In this document: piece after piece, positions 16,412 to 25,862 of the stretch
Position numbering within the stretch: the first letter of the stretch is position 1
How the letters are laid out: the number at the start of each line of letters is the position of its first letter
DNA from: Oscillospiraceae bacterium
GTDB taxonomy: Bacteria; Bacillota; Clostridia; Oscillospirales; UBA644
Direction of reading: 5' to 3'
Length of the DNA: 52,619 bases
Assembly: GCA_015067305.1 (NCBI GenBank)
Contig: SVMT01000012.1
Coordinates: 1-52,619, forward strand
Program-made: the position numbers and the translations under genes
The notes under the pieces: model-generated
Seen by the model: only the letters and a program-made list of their open reading frames with translations
The model's database searches: none
What the model was told of the DNA's origin: nothing

Positions 16412-17005
16412 TCAGTTAACAGAGAACAGTATAATGTTCACAGCAAAGACATTGAGGATACCGTTTGCCGCAACAGCAAAAACATACCACGGAATATCCT
16501 TTTTTAAAAGCTCCTTAGCCATTCTGCCATAAGGTATCAGCGCAAAAAGGAGCGCAGAAAGTCCAAAGGTCATGGTTGTTGGAACTGAAAATATAAGACG
16601 GACAAGAAGTCCGATAAAAACGACAATAAACGGTATGATATACGAAAGATCAGTACCGAGAAGAATACATTGATAATCCGACTTTATTGCTTTGAGATTC
16701 AGAACTGCGTAGAGAAGTCCGGCGGAAACAAGGCTCATGACAACGCCGACAATAAGGGATATGAAAACTGTCAGAAGAGCTTTGATTCCGGACATTGTGG
16801 GAACAAATGAAAACCTGTCAAGGACAAGCTGTATTGCGAAAAAGATGTACGTGAGCGCAGGGACTATCAGGGACGCAAAACTGAGTTCAGCGTTCTGTTT
16901 TCCGATCGCCTTGAATGGAGAAACGGAAAAAGACGAAAATACCCGTACAATATCCGCGATTCCGAATATTGCTTTACCGGTGTTCTTTCCGTCTTTGTTG
17001 GTCAT
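16412..17005 (-). CDS. Yip1-like polytopic membrane protein
   Basis: This 197-residue integral membrane protein has about five helices (starting near residues 42, 72, 96, 125 and 165), with a pattern typical of the YIP1/DUF1282 families of unknown function in bacteria. The ATG at 17005 is chosen because AAAGGAAAGGA lies 7-8 bases upstream; an in-frame ATG at 17029 lies inside that ribosome binding region. It is the first gene of the four-gene module and begins 79 bases after the aminotransferase stop. No clear promoter is visible between them, so it may be read through from asnA. Confidence 0.6.
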   Translation of the reverse strand: MTNKDGKNTGKAIFGIADIVRVFSSFSVSPFKAIGKQNAELSFASLIVPALTYIFFAIQLVLDRFSFVPTMSGIKALLTVFISLIVGVVMSLVSAGLLYAVLNLKAIKSDYQCILLGTDLSYIIPFIVVFIGLLVRLIFSVPTTMTFGLSALLFALIPYGRMAKELLKKDIPWYVFAVAANGILNVFAVNIILFSVN

Positions 17006-17084
17006 GATTATATCCTTTCCTTTTTTCAACGAGCACAGCTCTTGGAAAAGTAGCCGTACATATTCCGCTTAAAACTGTTCAAGT

Positions 17085-18365
17085 TCATTTGAGCTCCAGA
17101 TATTTTTCCACAGCCGCAAGTTTTGCGCAGATGCAGAAAAGTTCCATAGCAATTCTGAGTTCTTCAATAGGTGGATAAGTCGGAGCAATACGTATATTTC
17201 TGTCGTCGGGGTCCTTACCGTAGGGAAATGTTGCTCCAGCACCAGTCATAGTAACACCTGCTTCTTTCAGCAGAGATACGACTTTTTTTGCACAACCGTT
17301 TTCAACATTTACTGAAACAAAATAACCGCCGTTAGGTTCGAACCAATCAGCAATACCAAGTCCGCCGAGTTCCTTTGAAAGGAATTCCAAAACAACATCA
17401 AAACGAGGCTTGATTATAGCCGCATGTTTTTTCATATATTCACGCACGCCGTCAACATTTTTATAATAACGGACATGTCTGAGTTGATTAAGTTTATCGG
17501 GGCCGATAGTCTGGGAGAACATCTTTTTCTTGATGTAATCGACATTTTTCGTACTTGCAGCCATTGCCGCAACTCCCGCACCGGGGAAAGAGACTTTGGA
17601 AGTGGACATGAAAACATAGACCATATCTTCATTTCCGTACTTCTTTGCTTCTTCAAGAAGATTCAGAAGTTTGTCGCTTTCTTCCCTAAGGTCATGGACG
17701 ATATAAGCATTATCCCAGAAAATTCTGAAATCCTTTGCCTTGGGTTTAAGAGCCGCAAGTCGTCTTACGACCTCGTCGCTGTATGTAATACCCGTAGGAT
17801 TGCTGTATTTGGGAATGCTCCACATACCCTTGATGGATCCATCTTCCGAAACAAGTTTTTCGATCATATCCATATCGGGGCCTTCAGATGAAAGTGGAAC
17901 ATTTATCATATTTATGCCGAGGCTTTCGCATATGGAAAAATGTCTGTCATAACCTGGAACGGGACAGATAAAAGATATCTTTTCCTGTTTACCCCAAGGT
18001 TCGGAAACGCCATCCACACCAAAGATCATAGCTCTTGCAATGGTGTCATACATCATATTCAGACTGCTGTTGCCTCCGATAATCACCTCTTCGGGAGAGA
18101 CCTCCATCAGATCGGCAAAAAGCTTTTTCGCTTCGGGAATACCGTCAAGGATACCGTAGTTTCTGCAGTCCATACCTGTACTGTCAAAACAGTCATCATT
18201 GCTTTTGAGTACAGTAAGCAGATCTTCTGAAATATCAAGCTGTTCTTTACAGGGCTTACCTCTTGACATATCAAGTTTTAAACCCTTTAATTTATAGGAA
18301 TCGTACTGTCGGCTAAGGCTTTCTCTGAGTTCTGAAAGCTCAGCCTTTGACATTGATTTTATCAT
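17085..18365 (-). CDS. class Ic aspartate aminotransferase-like PLP enzyme
   Basis: This PLP-dependent fold-type I aminotransferase is 426 residues long. The N-terminal motif LKLDMSRGKPCKEQLDIS is the hallmark of the Asp_aminotransf (class Ic) family, IGGNSSLNMMYDTIARA forms the cofactor phosphate region, and the Schiff-base lysine is in MSTSKVSFPGAG. The likely reaction is aspartate + 2-oxoglutarate to oxaloacetate + glutamate. The ATG at 18365 is preferred over TTG 18377, which overlaps the AAGGAT ribosome binding site. It follows asnS, so asnA, asnS and this gene together link oxaloacetate, aspartate, asparagine and Asn-tRNA. Confidence 0.88.
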   Translation of the reverse strand: MIKSMSKAELSELRESLSRQYDSYKLKGLKLDMSRGKPCKEQLDISEDLLTVLKSNDDCFDSTGMDCRNYGILDGIPEAKKLFADLMEVSPEEVIIGGNSSLNMMYDTIARAMIFGVDGVSEPWGKQEKISFICPVPGYDRHFSICESLGINMINVPLSSEGPDMDMIEKLVSEDGSIKGMWSIPKYSNPTGITYSDEVVRRLAALKPKAKDFRIFWDNAYIVHDLREESDKLLNLLEEAKKYGNEDMVYVFMSTSKVSFPGAGVAAMAASTKNVDYIKKKMFSQTIGPDKLNQLRHVRYYKNVDGVREYMKKHAAIIKPRFDVVLEFLSKELGGLGIADWFEPNGGYFVSVNVENGCAKKVVSLLKEAGVTMTGAGATFPYGKDPDDRNIRIAPTYPPIEELRIAMELFCICAKLAAVEKYLELK

Positions 18366-18407
18366 TAGTGATTTCAAATCCTTTTTGATTAAGAATAAGT
18401 GAAAATA

Positions 18408-19799
18408 TTAGAATTCAGCATTTCCTACTGTTCTGGGGAAAGGAATTACGTCTCTGATGTTGCCCATACCTGTCAAGTACATGATAAGACGTTCAAAGCC
18501 CATACCGAAACCGGCATGCTTTGTACCGCCGTACTTTCTGAGGTCAAGATACCACCAGTAGTCTTTTTCGTCAAGACCAAGTTCTGCAAGTCTTTCAGTA
18601 AGCATATCGAGACGTTCTTCTCTCTGGCTACCGCCAATAAGTTCTCCGACACCGGGAACGAGAAGGTCCATAGCCGCAACAGTTTTGCCGTCATCGTTCA
18701 GACGCATATAGAAAGCTTTGATCTCTTTGGGATAATCAGTAACGAATACGGGACGTTTGTATATCTGTTCTGTAAGATATCTTTCGTGTTCAGACTGAAG
18801 GTCACAGCCCCAGAATACGGGATATTCAAACTGATCCTTATGCTGTTCAAGAATTTCCACTGCTTCAGTATATGTAACATGAGCAAATTCTGAGTTTACA
18901 AGAGCTGTAAGTCTTTCGATAAGACCTTTATCAATGAAATCGTTGAAGAATTTCATATCATCAGCACAGTTTTCAAGAACGTATCTGATAACGTATTTGA
19001 TAAGGTCATGAGCAAGCTGCATATCATCTTTAAGATCAGCGAATGCTATCTCAGGCTCGATCATCCAGAATTCCGCAGCATGACGTGCTGTATTGGAGTT
19101 TTCAGCTCTGAATGTGGGACCAAATGTATAAACCTTGCCAAAAGCAAGAGCGTAACATTCAGCTTCAAGCTGACCTGAAACTGTAAGATTTGCAGATTTC
19201 TCAAAGAAATCCTGCTTAAAATCAACTGTTCCATCTTCATTTTTAGGAACATTTTCAAGATCAAGAGTTGTGACCTTGAACATTTCGCCTGCACCTTCAC
19301 AGTCAGATGCTGTGATAAGAGGTGTATTTACATACACAAAGTGCTTTTCAGCAAAGAATTTGTGTATAGCCTGAGCCGCAGCGGAACGTACTCTGAAAAC
19401 AGCGGCAAAAGTATTTGCACGAGGTCTCAGATGAGCTATCTCACGGAGGAAGTCAAGTGAATGACGTTTTTTCTGGAGGGGATAATCAGGTGTAGAAAAA
19501 CCTTCAACCTCAACGGATTCAGCCTTGATCTCAAAGGGCTGTTTCATTGTGGGAGTCTCAACGATAGTACCTGTAACTCTCACTGCTGAACCAACATTAA
19601 GTTTTACGATGGTCTTATAGTTTTCGAGAATATCAGCCTCAACGACTACCTGAACGGAACGGAAGCAGCTGCCGTCGTTTACTTCAAGGAAGCCGAAAGC
19701 CTTGGAATCTCTTACTGTTCTGAGCCAGCCTGCAACGGAAACCTTCATACCGTCGATCTGACCTATTTTTTCATATAATTCTCTTATTTCAGTTCTCAA
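18408..19799 (-). CDS. asnS: asparaginyl-tRNA synthetase
   Basis: AsnS charges tRNA-Asn with asparagine. The 463-residue class IIb synthetase has the N-terminal OB-fold ([25 protein letters not shown]), motif 2 ([21 protein letters not shown]) and motif 3 ([20 protein letters not shown]). The start is a TTG with AGAAGG about 10 bases upstream, giving the family-typical N-terminus [13 protein letters not shown]. It lies 24 bases after asnA. Confidence 0.96.
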   Translation of the reverse strand: MRTEIRELYEKIGQIDGMKVSVAGWLRTVRDSKAFGFLEVNDGSCFRSVQVVVEADILENYKTIVKLNVGSAVRVTGTIVETPTMKQPFEIKAESVEVEGFSTPDYPLQKKRHSLDFLREIAHLRPRANTFAAVFRVRSAAAQAIHKFFAEKHFVYVNTPLITASDCEGAGEMFKVTTLDLENVPKNEDGTVDFKQDFFEKSANLTVSGQLEAECYALAFGKVYTFGPTFRAENSNTARHAAEFWMIEPEIAFADLKDDMQLAHDLIKYVIRYVLENCADDMKFFNDFIDKGLIERLTALVNSEFAHVTYTEAVEILEQHKDQFEYPVFWGCDLQSEHERYLTEQIYKRPVFVTDYPKEIKAFYMRLNDDGKTVAAMDLLVPGVGELIGGSQREERLDMLTERLAELGLDEKDYWWYLDLRKYGGTKHAGFGMGFERLIMYLTGMGNIRDVIPFPRTVGNAEF

Positions 19800-19823
19800 T
19801 GTATTTTACCTTCTTTCAGGATC

Positions 19824-20828
19824 TTACAAAATGTGCATTTTATGTTCTTCGCAGATTTTTCTCATATCATCAGGCCAGAGAGAAACCTGTACTTCACCGA
19901 TATGAGCTTTCTGGAGCAGAAGCATACAAAGTCTTGACTGACCGATACCTCCGCCCATTGTAAGGGGAAGCTCCCCGGCAAGGAGTTTTTTATGGAAAGG
20001 AAGAGATTTTCTGTCTTCGGCATTTGCTTTTTTAAGCTGTTCTTCAAGAGCTTTTTCGTCAACTCTGATACCCATTGACATAATTTCAAGGGCACAATCA
20101 AGGGGTTCAAAATAATAGAGCAGATCACCGTTAAGAGTCCAGTCATCGTAGTCGGGAGCTCTTCCGTCATGACGCTCACCGCTGCTGAGGACATCACCCA
20201 CCTGCATAAGAAAAACAGTGGAGTGCTGTTTTACAATAGCATTCTCTCTTTCCTTCGGAGTAAGATTGGGGTACATATTTTCAAGTTCCTGCGTTGTTAT
20301 AAAGAAAACGTGTTTATCGATCAATGATTCGATCTGAGTTTTGGGATAGGTTTTGCTCAAAAGAGTTCTTGTATTGCTGATCGCATCAGCTATCTTGCGG
20401 ACAGTTTTTTTGAGGAATTCAATATTTCTGTCTTCACGGTTGATAACAAGTTCCCAGTCCCACTGGTCAACATAAAGGGAGTGGAAGTTATCGGGATCTT
20501 CATCCGCTCTGATCGCATTCATGTCGGTGTAAAGACCTCTGTAAGGCTCAAACCCATATTCTTTCAGCGCAAGTCTTTTCCACTTCGCAAGAGAGTGAAC
20601 GATCTCCACAGTCTCACCGTCAAACTGGAACGAAACAGGACGTTCAACACCGTTGAGGTTGTCGTTAAGACCGCTGCTGCTCTTAACAAAAAGAGGCGCA
20701 GAAACACGGTCAAGATTAAGCTCTTTGGAAAGCTCCACTTCAAACACGTCTTTTATTATTTTAACCGCTTTAAGCGTCTGTCTGACGGTAAGCGTAGGTT
20801 CGTAATGCTTAGGGATCTGCAAACTCAT
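19824..20828 (-). CDS. asnA: aspartate-ammonia ligase (asparagine synthetase A)
   Basis: AsnA makes asparagine from aspartate, ammonia and ATP. The 334-residue length matches the family. Recognisable parts are MSLQIPKHYEPTLTVRQT at the start, VERPVSFQF, and the C-terminal motif TMGGGIGQSRLCMLLLQKAHIGEVQ. The ATG at 20828 is chosen because the family begins here and GGAG lies about 10 bases upstream; the longer open frame to 20954 runs through the promoter. It is the first gene of asnA-asnS-aminotransferase. The leader is short (about 60 bases), with no room for a T-box. Confidence 0.96.
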   Translation of the reverse strand: MSLQIPKHYEPTLTVRQTLKAVKIIKDVFEVELSKELNLDRVSAPLFVKSSSGLNDNLNGVERPVSFQFDGETVEIVHSLAKWKRLALKEYGFEPYRGLYTDMNAIRADEDPDNFHSLYVDQWDWELVINREDRNIEFLKKTVRKIADAISNTRTLLSKTYPKTQIESLIDKHVFFITTQELENMYPNLTPKERENAIVKQHSTVFLMQVGDVLSSGERHDGRAPDYDDWTLNGDLLYYFEPLDCALEIMSMGIRVDEKALEEQLKKANAEDRKSLPFHKKLLAGELPLTMGGGIGQSRLCMLLLQKAHIGEVQVSLWPDDMRKICEEHKMHIL

Positions 20829-20893
20829 AAATATGTTACTCCAAACTTGAAAATATAAATGCCAATAGTAATCCATTTTGATTCTACTGTTTA

Positions 20894-20922
20894 TTATAGC
20901 ATATAATCGCATTTTTAGCAAT
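20894..20922 (-). promoter_or_regulatory. promoter of asnA-asnS-aminotransferase
   Basis: TTGCTA (20922-20917), 17-base spacer, TATAAT (20899-20894) on the minus strand. This is the only clear promoter seen upstream of the whole 11.4-20.8 kb run. Confidence 0.8.
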
Positions 20923-21005
20923 ACCGAACAGGCATTTGTTTGAAAGAATTTCATAACTTAAACGTACAGACATAATTATTATACAAAATCATTGAGAAAT
21001 ATATT

Positions 21006-21087
21006 GCGGGGAGGCTACTTTTGTAAAAGTTCGCCTCCCCGAACCCCTCCACGAAAATTTTTGTATAAAGCATTTGCAATGCTTTAT
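21006..21087. repeat. composite hairpin/palindrome repeat, copy 1
   Basis: Two linked elements: GGGGAGGC (21008-21015) pairing with GCCTCCCC (21033-21040), with an inner ACTTTT/AAAAGT stem, then about 25 bases later the palindrome ATAAAGCATT-N3-AATGCTTTAT (21065-21087). The whole unit is nearly identical, in inverted orientation, to 34633-34714, and similar in layout to 49197-49283. It lies in the 420-base gap between asnA and the GH36 gene; apart from the asnA promoter and the hairpin at 21191-21226, the rest of that gap shows nothing recognisable. Confidence 0.75.
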
Positions 21088-21190
21088 GTGTTTGAACAAA
21101 TTGTTTAATTCTAAAAGGAATTGCGTTAGCTATTGACTGTTTAAGAAATCTTTTTCGTACGAAGTACAGTGAAAGTTTTTTGAAAAGGGT

Positions 21191-21226
21191 TCGGGGAAAA
21201 CAATTTTACAAAAATGTTTTCCCCGA
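21191..21226 (-). terminator. terminator downstream of the GH36 alpha-galactosidase
   Basis: TCGGGGAAAACA pairs perfectly with TGTTTTCCCCGA (12 bp). It lies 22 bases past the GH36 stop. The flanking AAAGTTTTTTGAAAAGGGT matches the flank of the hairpin at 49244-49283, so it belongs to the same repeat family. Confidence 0.65.
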
Positions 21227-21248
21227 AAAATATCACCTGAATATTAAA

Positions 21249-23426
21249 TTACTCTTTGCAGAACCAGAACATCTTTGAGTACTGCTGTTCGGTGTCGCTT
21301 TCAACGATAATGCCTGCACGGAGTTCAGCTCCTGTGTAAGTACCGCCGTTGATCTTGTCAACATAAGTTGCATTTCTGTCGGCTCTGGAAACCTTCAGCT
21401 TGTACTTCTCCTGTTTGGGATCGCCCTCGTTCTGAAGATATGTCATAAGGATCTGACTGTTGTCGTCATTTACAAAATAATATGCATATCTCATATCATC
21501 GGTAACGGGATTCAGCAGTCTGTAGAAATCACCTCTGAGGATAAGATCTTCATACTGTCTGTATTCGCCGACCTGTTTTTTCATAGTCTGCTTGATGGAA
21601 TCCTCAAGGTCAAGAACATTGAGTTCGTAACCGATAGGACCGTTCATTGCAACTCTGAATCTGTAATCAAGGAATCTGGGGTTGCGGCAATCCTGAACAT
21701 GGGCAACGTGACAGCTCATTGTGGAAGTGGGATAACCGAATGTAGAACCATGCTGAATAATAGTTCTCCACTTGGGATCAGTTCTGTCACTTGTCCAGAT
21801 CTGTGTGCTGTATTTCATCATACCAAGGTCATAACGACCGCCGCCACCGCTACAGTTTTCAATCATAGCATTAGGATAAAGCTCTCTGAGCCATCTGAAA
21901 AGCTCATAAACGCCGAGCATATGGCGGTAAGAAGCTTCGCCCTGTCTTTCGGGAGGAAGAGCATTGGAATAAACCGTTGTAAGATGTCTGTTCATATCCC
22001 ATTTGAAATAGTCAATGGGAACATCCTTGAATGTTTTTGAGAATGAATCTTTAAGATACTGAACAACTTCGGGATTTGCCATATCGAGAACATACTGAGT
22101 TCTCCAGAGAAGAGGATCGTAACCGGGAGTTTTCTGGATCCATTCGGGATGCGCTCTGAAAAGATCGCTATCGGGGTTAACCATTTCAGGCTCGATCCAG
22201 ATACCGAATTTAACGCCCTGAGCCTTGACTTCTTCAGCAAAAGGTTTAAGACCTTCGGGGAATCTGTCTTTATTTTCGAACCAGTCGCCAAGACCTGCTC
22301 TGTCATTTACACGAGCACCGAACCAGCCGTCATCCATAACAAGCATATCCATGTTGTATTTAGCCGCTTCTTTTGCGAAATCCACCATGAGTTTTGCGTC
22401 GATATCAAAATAGAACGCTTCCCAGGAGTTAAGAACAACAGGTCTGTTTGCGTAGGGTTCTTTGGGAACGATGTGATTTCTGATGAATTTATGCATATTT
22501 CTTGAAACCTGACCGATACCCTTGTCGCTGTAAGAAACGATAGCTTCAGGGGATTCAAACTTTTCACCTGGTTTAAGGAGCCATTTGAAACATTCCTGAC
22601 CGAGACCCACAAGGACACGGGTTCTTTCTTTCAATGCGTATGCAGAAACCTCAACTTCATTGAGGAAGTTACCGCTGTGGCAGAAGTTAAAGCCGTAAGC
22701 TTCGCCTTTTTCTTCTGTAGCCTTGCTGTCAACAAGCATCATAAAGGGATTCAGCTGGTGGCTGGAAGCGCCTCTGCGGCTGTAAATGCTCTGAAGTCCG
22801 TGAGCAGTAGGAGTTCTCTGGTATTTTCTTTCGTGACAATGTGAACCGTAGAAGCTGATAACATCGAACCCGCTTCTTTGGATATCAAGACAAAGGCTCA
22901 TACATTTTTCAATGGAAAGTTCAGTCTTGCCTTTGTTTTCAAGAACGAAATAACGTGAAATAACATCGCTTTCGGGGAAAACGGTATAATAAAGTCTCAA
23001 TTCGCACTTTGTAAATTCGTCAACAAGAGTGAGTTCAAGAGTTTCAGTGTTTTCATCAGCGTCAGCGCAGGGAACTCCGGGGATGTCCACTCTGCCCTTG
23101 AGCTTTCTTGCTTTTTTATATGTAAACAGAGTTGTATCTCCGCCTGTATTGCCATTGCGAAGTTTCAAAGCAGCCGCGCGGAAGTCACCACTTCCATAGA
23201 AAGGATATTCCATTGTTCTGGAGTCAGGGTAGAATTCCTCACCGTGTTCTTCATAATACGCCTGGAATGCTACGCCTGCATTTGAATTTGGAAAGTCTTT
23301 TTTGATCGTTTTTTTGCCGTAATAGAGGTGTACGGGGAATTTACCGTAAAGCATTTCCATTACATACATGGTATTATCCGTTTTAAGAGTAAAACGGAGG
23401 TTCTTTTTGTCGAGAGTGATAGGCAT
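21249..23426 (-). CDS. GH36 alpha-galactosidase
   Basis: This is a retaining exo-alpha-galactosidase acting on melibiose, raffinose-type oligosaccharides or galactomannan fragments. The 725-residue protein has the GH36 three-domain plan: N-terminal beta-supersandwich, TIM barrel from about residue 325, and C-terminal beta-sandwich. The nucleophile is Asp477 in KWDMNRHLT and the acid/base is Asp547 in WTSDRTDP; LVMDDGWFGARVNDRAGLGD and IENCSGGGGRYD line the active site. The ATG at 23426 is chosen because AAGGAGAATTGAAA precedes it; an in-frame start at 23492 would fall in the promoter. It has no signal peptide, so it acts in the cytoplasm. It has its own consensus promoter and terminator. Confidence 0.96.
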   Translation of the reverse strand: MPITLDKKNLRFTLKTDNTMYVMEMLYGKFPVHLYYGKKTIKKDFPNSNAGVAFQAYYEEHGEEFYPDSRTMEYPFYGSGDFRAAALKLRNGNTGGDTTLFTYKKARKLKGRVDIPGVPCADADENTETLELTLVDEFTKCELRLYYTVFPESDVISRYFVLENKGKTELSIEKCMSLCLDIQRSGFDVISFYGSHCHERKYQRTPTAHGLQSIYSRRGASSHQLNPFMMLVDSKATEEKGEAYGFNFCHSGNFLNEVEVSAYALKERTRVLVGLGQECFKWLLKPGEKFESPEAIVSYSDKGIGQVSRNMHKFIRNHIVPKEPYANRPVVLNSWEAFYFDIDAKLMVDFAKEAAKYNMDMLVMDDGWFGARVNDRAGLGDWFENKDRFPEGLKPFAEEVKAQGVKFGIWIEPEMVNPDSDLFRAHPEWIQKTPGYDPLLWRTQYVLDMANPEVVQYLKDSFSKTFKDVPIDYFKWDMNRHLTTVYSNALPPERQGEASYRHMLGVYELFRWLRELYPNAMIENCSGGGGRYDLGMMKYSTQIWTSDRTDPKWRTIIQHGSTFGYPTSTMSCHVAHVQDCRNPRFLDYRFRVAMNGPIGYELNVLDLEDSIKQTMKKQVGEYRQYEDLILRGDFYRLLNPVTDDMRYAYYFVNDDNSQILMTYLQNEGDPKQEKYKLKVSRADRNATYVDKINGGTYTGAELRAGIIVESDTEQQYSKMFWFCKE

Positions 23427-23463
23427 TTTCAATTCTCCTTTTAATAAAATAACTTTCATTTCT

Positions 23464-23492
23464 ATTATACACGTAAAACCGAAACTTGTCAA
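23464..23492 (-). promoter_or_regulatory. promoter of the GH36 gene
   Basis: TTGACA (23492-23487), 17-base spacer, TATAAT (23469-23464): perfect consensus, about 38 bases before the ATG. Confidence 0.88.
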
Positions 23493-23583
23493 GATGCCAT
23501 ATAGGGATTTTTGCGGAAATTATTATATATAAGCCAATCGCCCCCGCACAGACGTGCGTGGGCGGGAAATTATTATGCAAGCA

Positions 23584-25692
23584 TTATTCGTCCCAATCAT
23601 CGGGAGTATTTTTAAGATTCAAAACAGTGTCTGCGTTCATCCGGAAACCTTCTCTTGGATTATGAATTCCATATTTCAACATTTTATCAGCAAGTTGTCG
23701 GTTGAATTCTATATAATCTTTAAATGCCTGTTCATTTGAAAACTTCAAAATATCAATTCTTAAAGAATTTTTCAGTTCAGAATCAATGGCATCAGGATTT
23801 TCCTTATAGAAGTTAGCAATAATTTTTCCGACAGCACCGTTGCCTTTGGATAATTTATATGCAAGATAGTAGGATTCAAGATATGAAATCTGAATTGAAG
23901 TTTTGTCTATTCTGCTCTTCTGATCCTCTGTTTCTGCCATTTCCATAGCTTCGGCAAAAAGTCTCTTACCTTCAGTTAAAACTTTGTAATCGTCTTCTAC
24001 GGTCTTGAACCATGTCCAATATTTTGTCCAATCATAATCCTGATAATTGAGGATCATATCAGCATTAAGTTCAGAAGGATATGAATCTGAGGGATTGACT
24101 TCGACTACAGCAGGGAAAGGATAAAGATCTTCGGGATGAACACCTATACCCATATGCTTATCCTTTGTTTCTTCCTGAATCAAATCAATATATTCTCTGA
24201 TCTTGACTCCGCCCGGACCGTAAAAATCGACAAGGAATTCGTCTATCATAGACCAATATTCTTCTTCGCTCATATAAGGATCCCAAAGAAGTTTTGCGAT
24301 AATGTAGCCTTTAAGCTCGCCGAATTCGCCGCTTTCAGACTGATAAGCGCCCTGTTCAAAGAGGTTCTTAACATTGTTGTCGGCAAAAAGTCTTATATTT
24401 TGACGCAAGGAATCAAAGTTTGCAAATGTCATTGCATAATGACCGAAGTCTGTCGTATAGTCCCAAACGGAAAGATAACCGCAAACTTCAGCCCAATCCT
24501 TGAGAAGAGCCGCAAAATCGTCAATGTAATTGTATTCGGATTCAGGTGTAAGTTTTTTGTAGTCTTCAAGGGGATGTCTGAAACAACCCTCAATAGTACA
24601 AAGCTGAATCATTACATTATCTTCCGGAACAAGATTTTCAGGAACAAGTCTTGTAAATCTGTATGCAAATGTATGGATCATAACATCGGGATATTCATCC
24701 TTGATCTCTCTTGCAACTCTGTTCACAAATTCAAGATAAGGACCTGTCCAGCAACCGTATTTGTTATAAAGGGCCATGCAGTTATCGCATTCACAGCCTT
24801 CACGTCTGTTATCGCTGTCGTTCTGAGAGATTGAAATATATTTTGCTGTGGGTTTCGCTGCAAGCAAAGCTCTTACATTTTTAAGAACAGTCTGATAAAC
24901 ATCTTCACTTGTAAGACAAGGTTCATTCCACATCTGGTCGCCTGTCATTTCCGCAAGAGCATAAAGAGTGTGACACTCACCGCCTGCCCAGGAAAGACTT
25001 CCGCCCAATGCTTCGGGAATATCTCCACGACCTCTGCGACAGTTGATCTTTAATTTAGCGCTAAGGCTGTGATTCCACATATCATACCAGAAGGAGTTTC
25101 TTGTTTCAAACACTGGTATCTGCTTATTTTCCTCGATTTTTTCTAAAGAAACAGTCTTCATTTCGGGGATCTTTTCAAAAGTATCGGTATAAAATCTGCA
25201 ACCGAGATACTCTTCAAGGAATGTGTATACAGCATAGAGTGTACCACGTTTTTCGCCACCGACGAGGAAAAGTTTCTGTCCGTTGGACTTGATCACGAGA
25301 CCGTCGTTGCCAAGTTCGTCTCTGTCGAATTCACCGTCGGATTCACGGTTTGTTTTACCTACGACGATTTCTTTTGCAACGGGTGCAGTTGAATCCGTTA
25401 CAATGGGAATTTCAACGCCGCTGATCTGTTTCAGATAGCTCTGCAATTCAGTTGAAGCGGTAACTTCCGAAATGTACGCATTTTCACCACGGACAATTAC
25501 GTAATCGGAAACACCGTCAACCACAAGGTTAAGTACATCGGAGATCACTTCTTCGCCCTCATTTCCTTGGTTTTCTTCTTGCTGTTGGTCGTTGGGGTTT
25601 TCCACGGGATCAACAGGATCGTTGTTGCATGCCGCAAGCATTGTCAACATCATTGACAGCGCCAGCAACATACAAATAATTTTCTTTGCCAT
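23584..25692 (-). CDS. DUF4838 domain surface lipoprotein
   Basis: This 702-residue predicted lipoprotein has signal peptide MAKKIICMLLALSMMLTMLAAC with the lipid-accepting Cys at residue 22, followed by an acidic Gln/Asn/Glu linker. Residues about 55-190 look like the alpha/beta domain that precedes the catalytic barrel in GH20/GH67 enzymes (ELQSYLKQISGVEIPIV, NDGLVIKSNGQKLFLVGGEKRGTLYAVYTFLEEYLGCRFY). The next part matches DUF4838, a barrel-like domain common in gut glycan degraders, with ISISQNDSDNRREGCECDNC. Enzymatic activity is not established for most members. Its signal peptide resembles that of the GH36-like lipoprotein at 44707. It has its own strong promoter and an AAAGGAGG ribosome binding site. 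Confidence 0.82.
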   Translation of the reverse strand: MAKKIICMLLALSMMLTMLAACNNDPVDPVENPNDQQQEENQGNEGEEVISDVLNLVVDGVSDYVIVRGENAYISEVTASTELQSYLKQISGVEIPIVTDSTAPVAKEIVVGKTNRESDGEFDRDELGNDGLVIKSNGQKLFLVGGEKRGTLYAVYTFLEEYLGCRFYTDTFEKIPEMKTVSLEKIEENKQIPVFETRNSFWYDMWNHSLSAKLKINCRRGRGDIPEALGGSLSWAGGECHTLYALAEMTGDQMWNEPCLTSEDVYQTVLKNVRALLAAKPTAKYISISQNDSDNRREGCECDNCMALYNKYGCWTGPYLEFVNRVAREIKDEYPDVMIHTFAYRFTRLVPENLVPEDNVMIQLCTIEGCFRHPLEDYKKLTPESEYNYIDDFAALLKDWAEVCGYLSVWDYTTDFGHYAMTFANFDSLRQNIRLFADNNVKNLFEQGAYQSESGEFGELKGYIIAKLLWDPYMSEEEYWSMIDEFLVDFYGPGGVKIREYIDLIQEETKDKHMGIGVHPEDLYPFPAVVEVNPSDSYPSELNADMILNYQDYDWTKYWTWFKTVEDDYKVLTEGKRLFAEAMEMAETEDQKSRIDKTSIQISYLESYYLAYKLSKGNGAVGKIIANFYKENPDAIDSELKNSLRIDILKFSNEQAFKDYIEFNRQLADKMLKYGIHNPREGFRMNADTVLNLKNTPDDWDE

Positions 25693-25733
25693 TTTGGGAT
25701 ACCTCCTTTTTAGTTCTTTAACATGGCAAGTAT

Positions 25734-25762
25734 ATTATAGCACATTCCAATAAATTTGTCAA
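25734..25762 (-). promoter_or_regulatory. promoter of the DUF4838 lipoprotein gene
   Basis: TTGACA (25762-25757), 17-base spacer, TATAAT (25739-25734); perfect consensus. Confidence 0.88.
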
Positions 25763-25803
25763 TCATTTTACGGGGGGGCAATAAAACGTGTCACAAAATT
25801 TCC

Positions 25804-25832
25804 TTGACAAACACGCCGCAATATGGTATAAT
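25804..25832 (+). promoter_or_regulatory. promoter of the HAD phosphatase gene
   Basis: TTGACA (25804-25809), 17-base spacer, TATAAT (25827-25832). It is divergent from the DUF4838 promoter, with about 40 bases between the two -35 boxes. Confidence 0.88.
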
Positions 25833-25862
25833 TAAACAAAAAAAGATTTCCGGAGGCTTTAA

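Noticed and set aside
14117-17005. Type VII secretion locus suggested by an EspG-like impression of the 300-residue protein
   Set aside because: No FtsK/SpoIIIE ATPase, WXG100 protein or EccB/D-type membrane component is nearby; the resemblance is only vague.
20829-20954. Upstream extension of asnA
   Set aside because: It runs through the asnA promoter (TTGCTA-17-TATAAT), and the family starts at the ATG at 20828.
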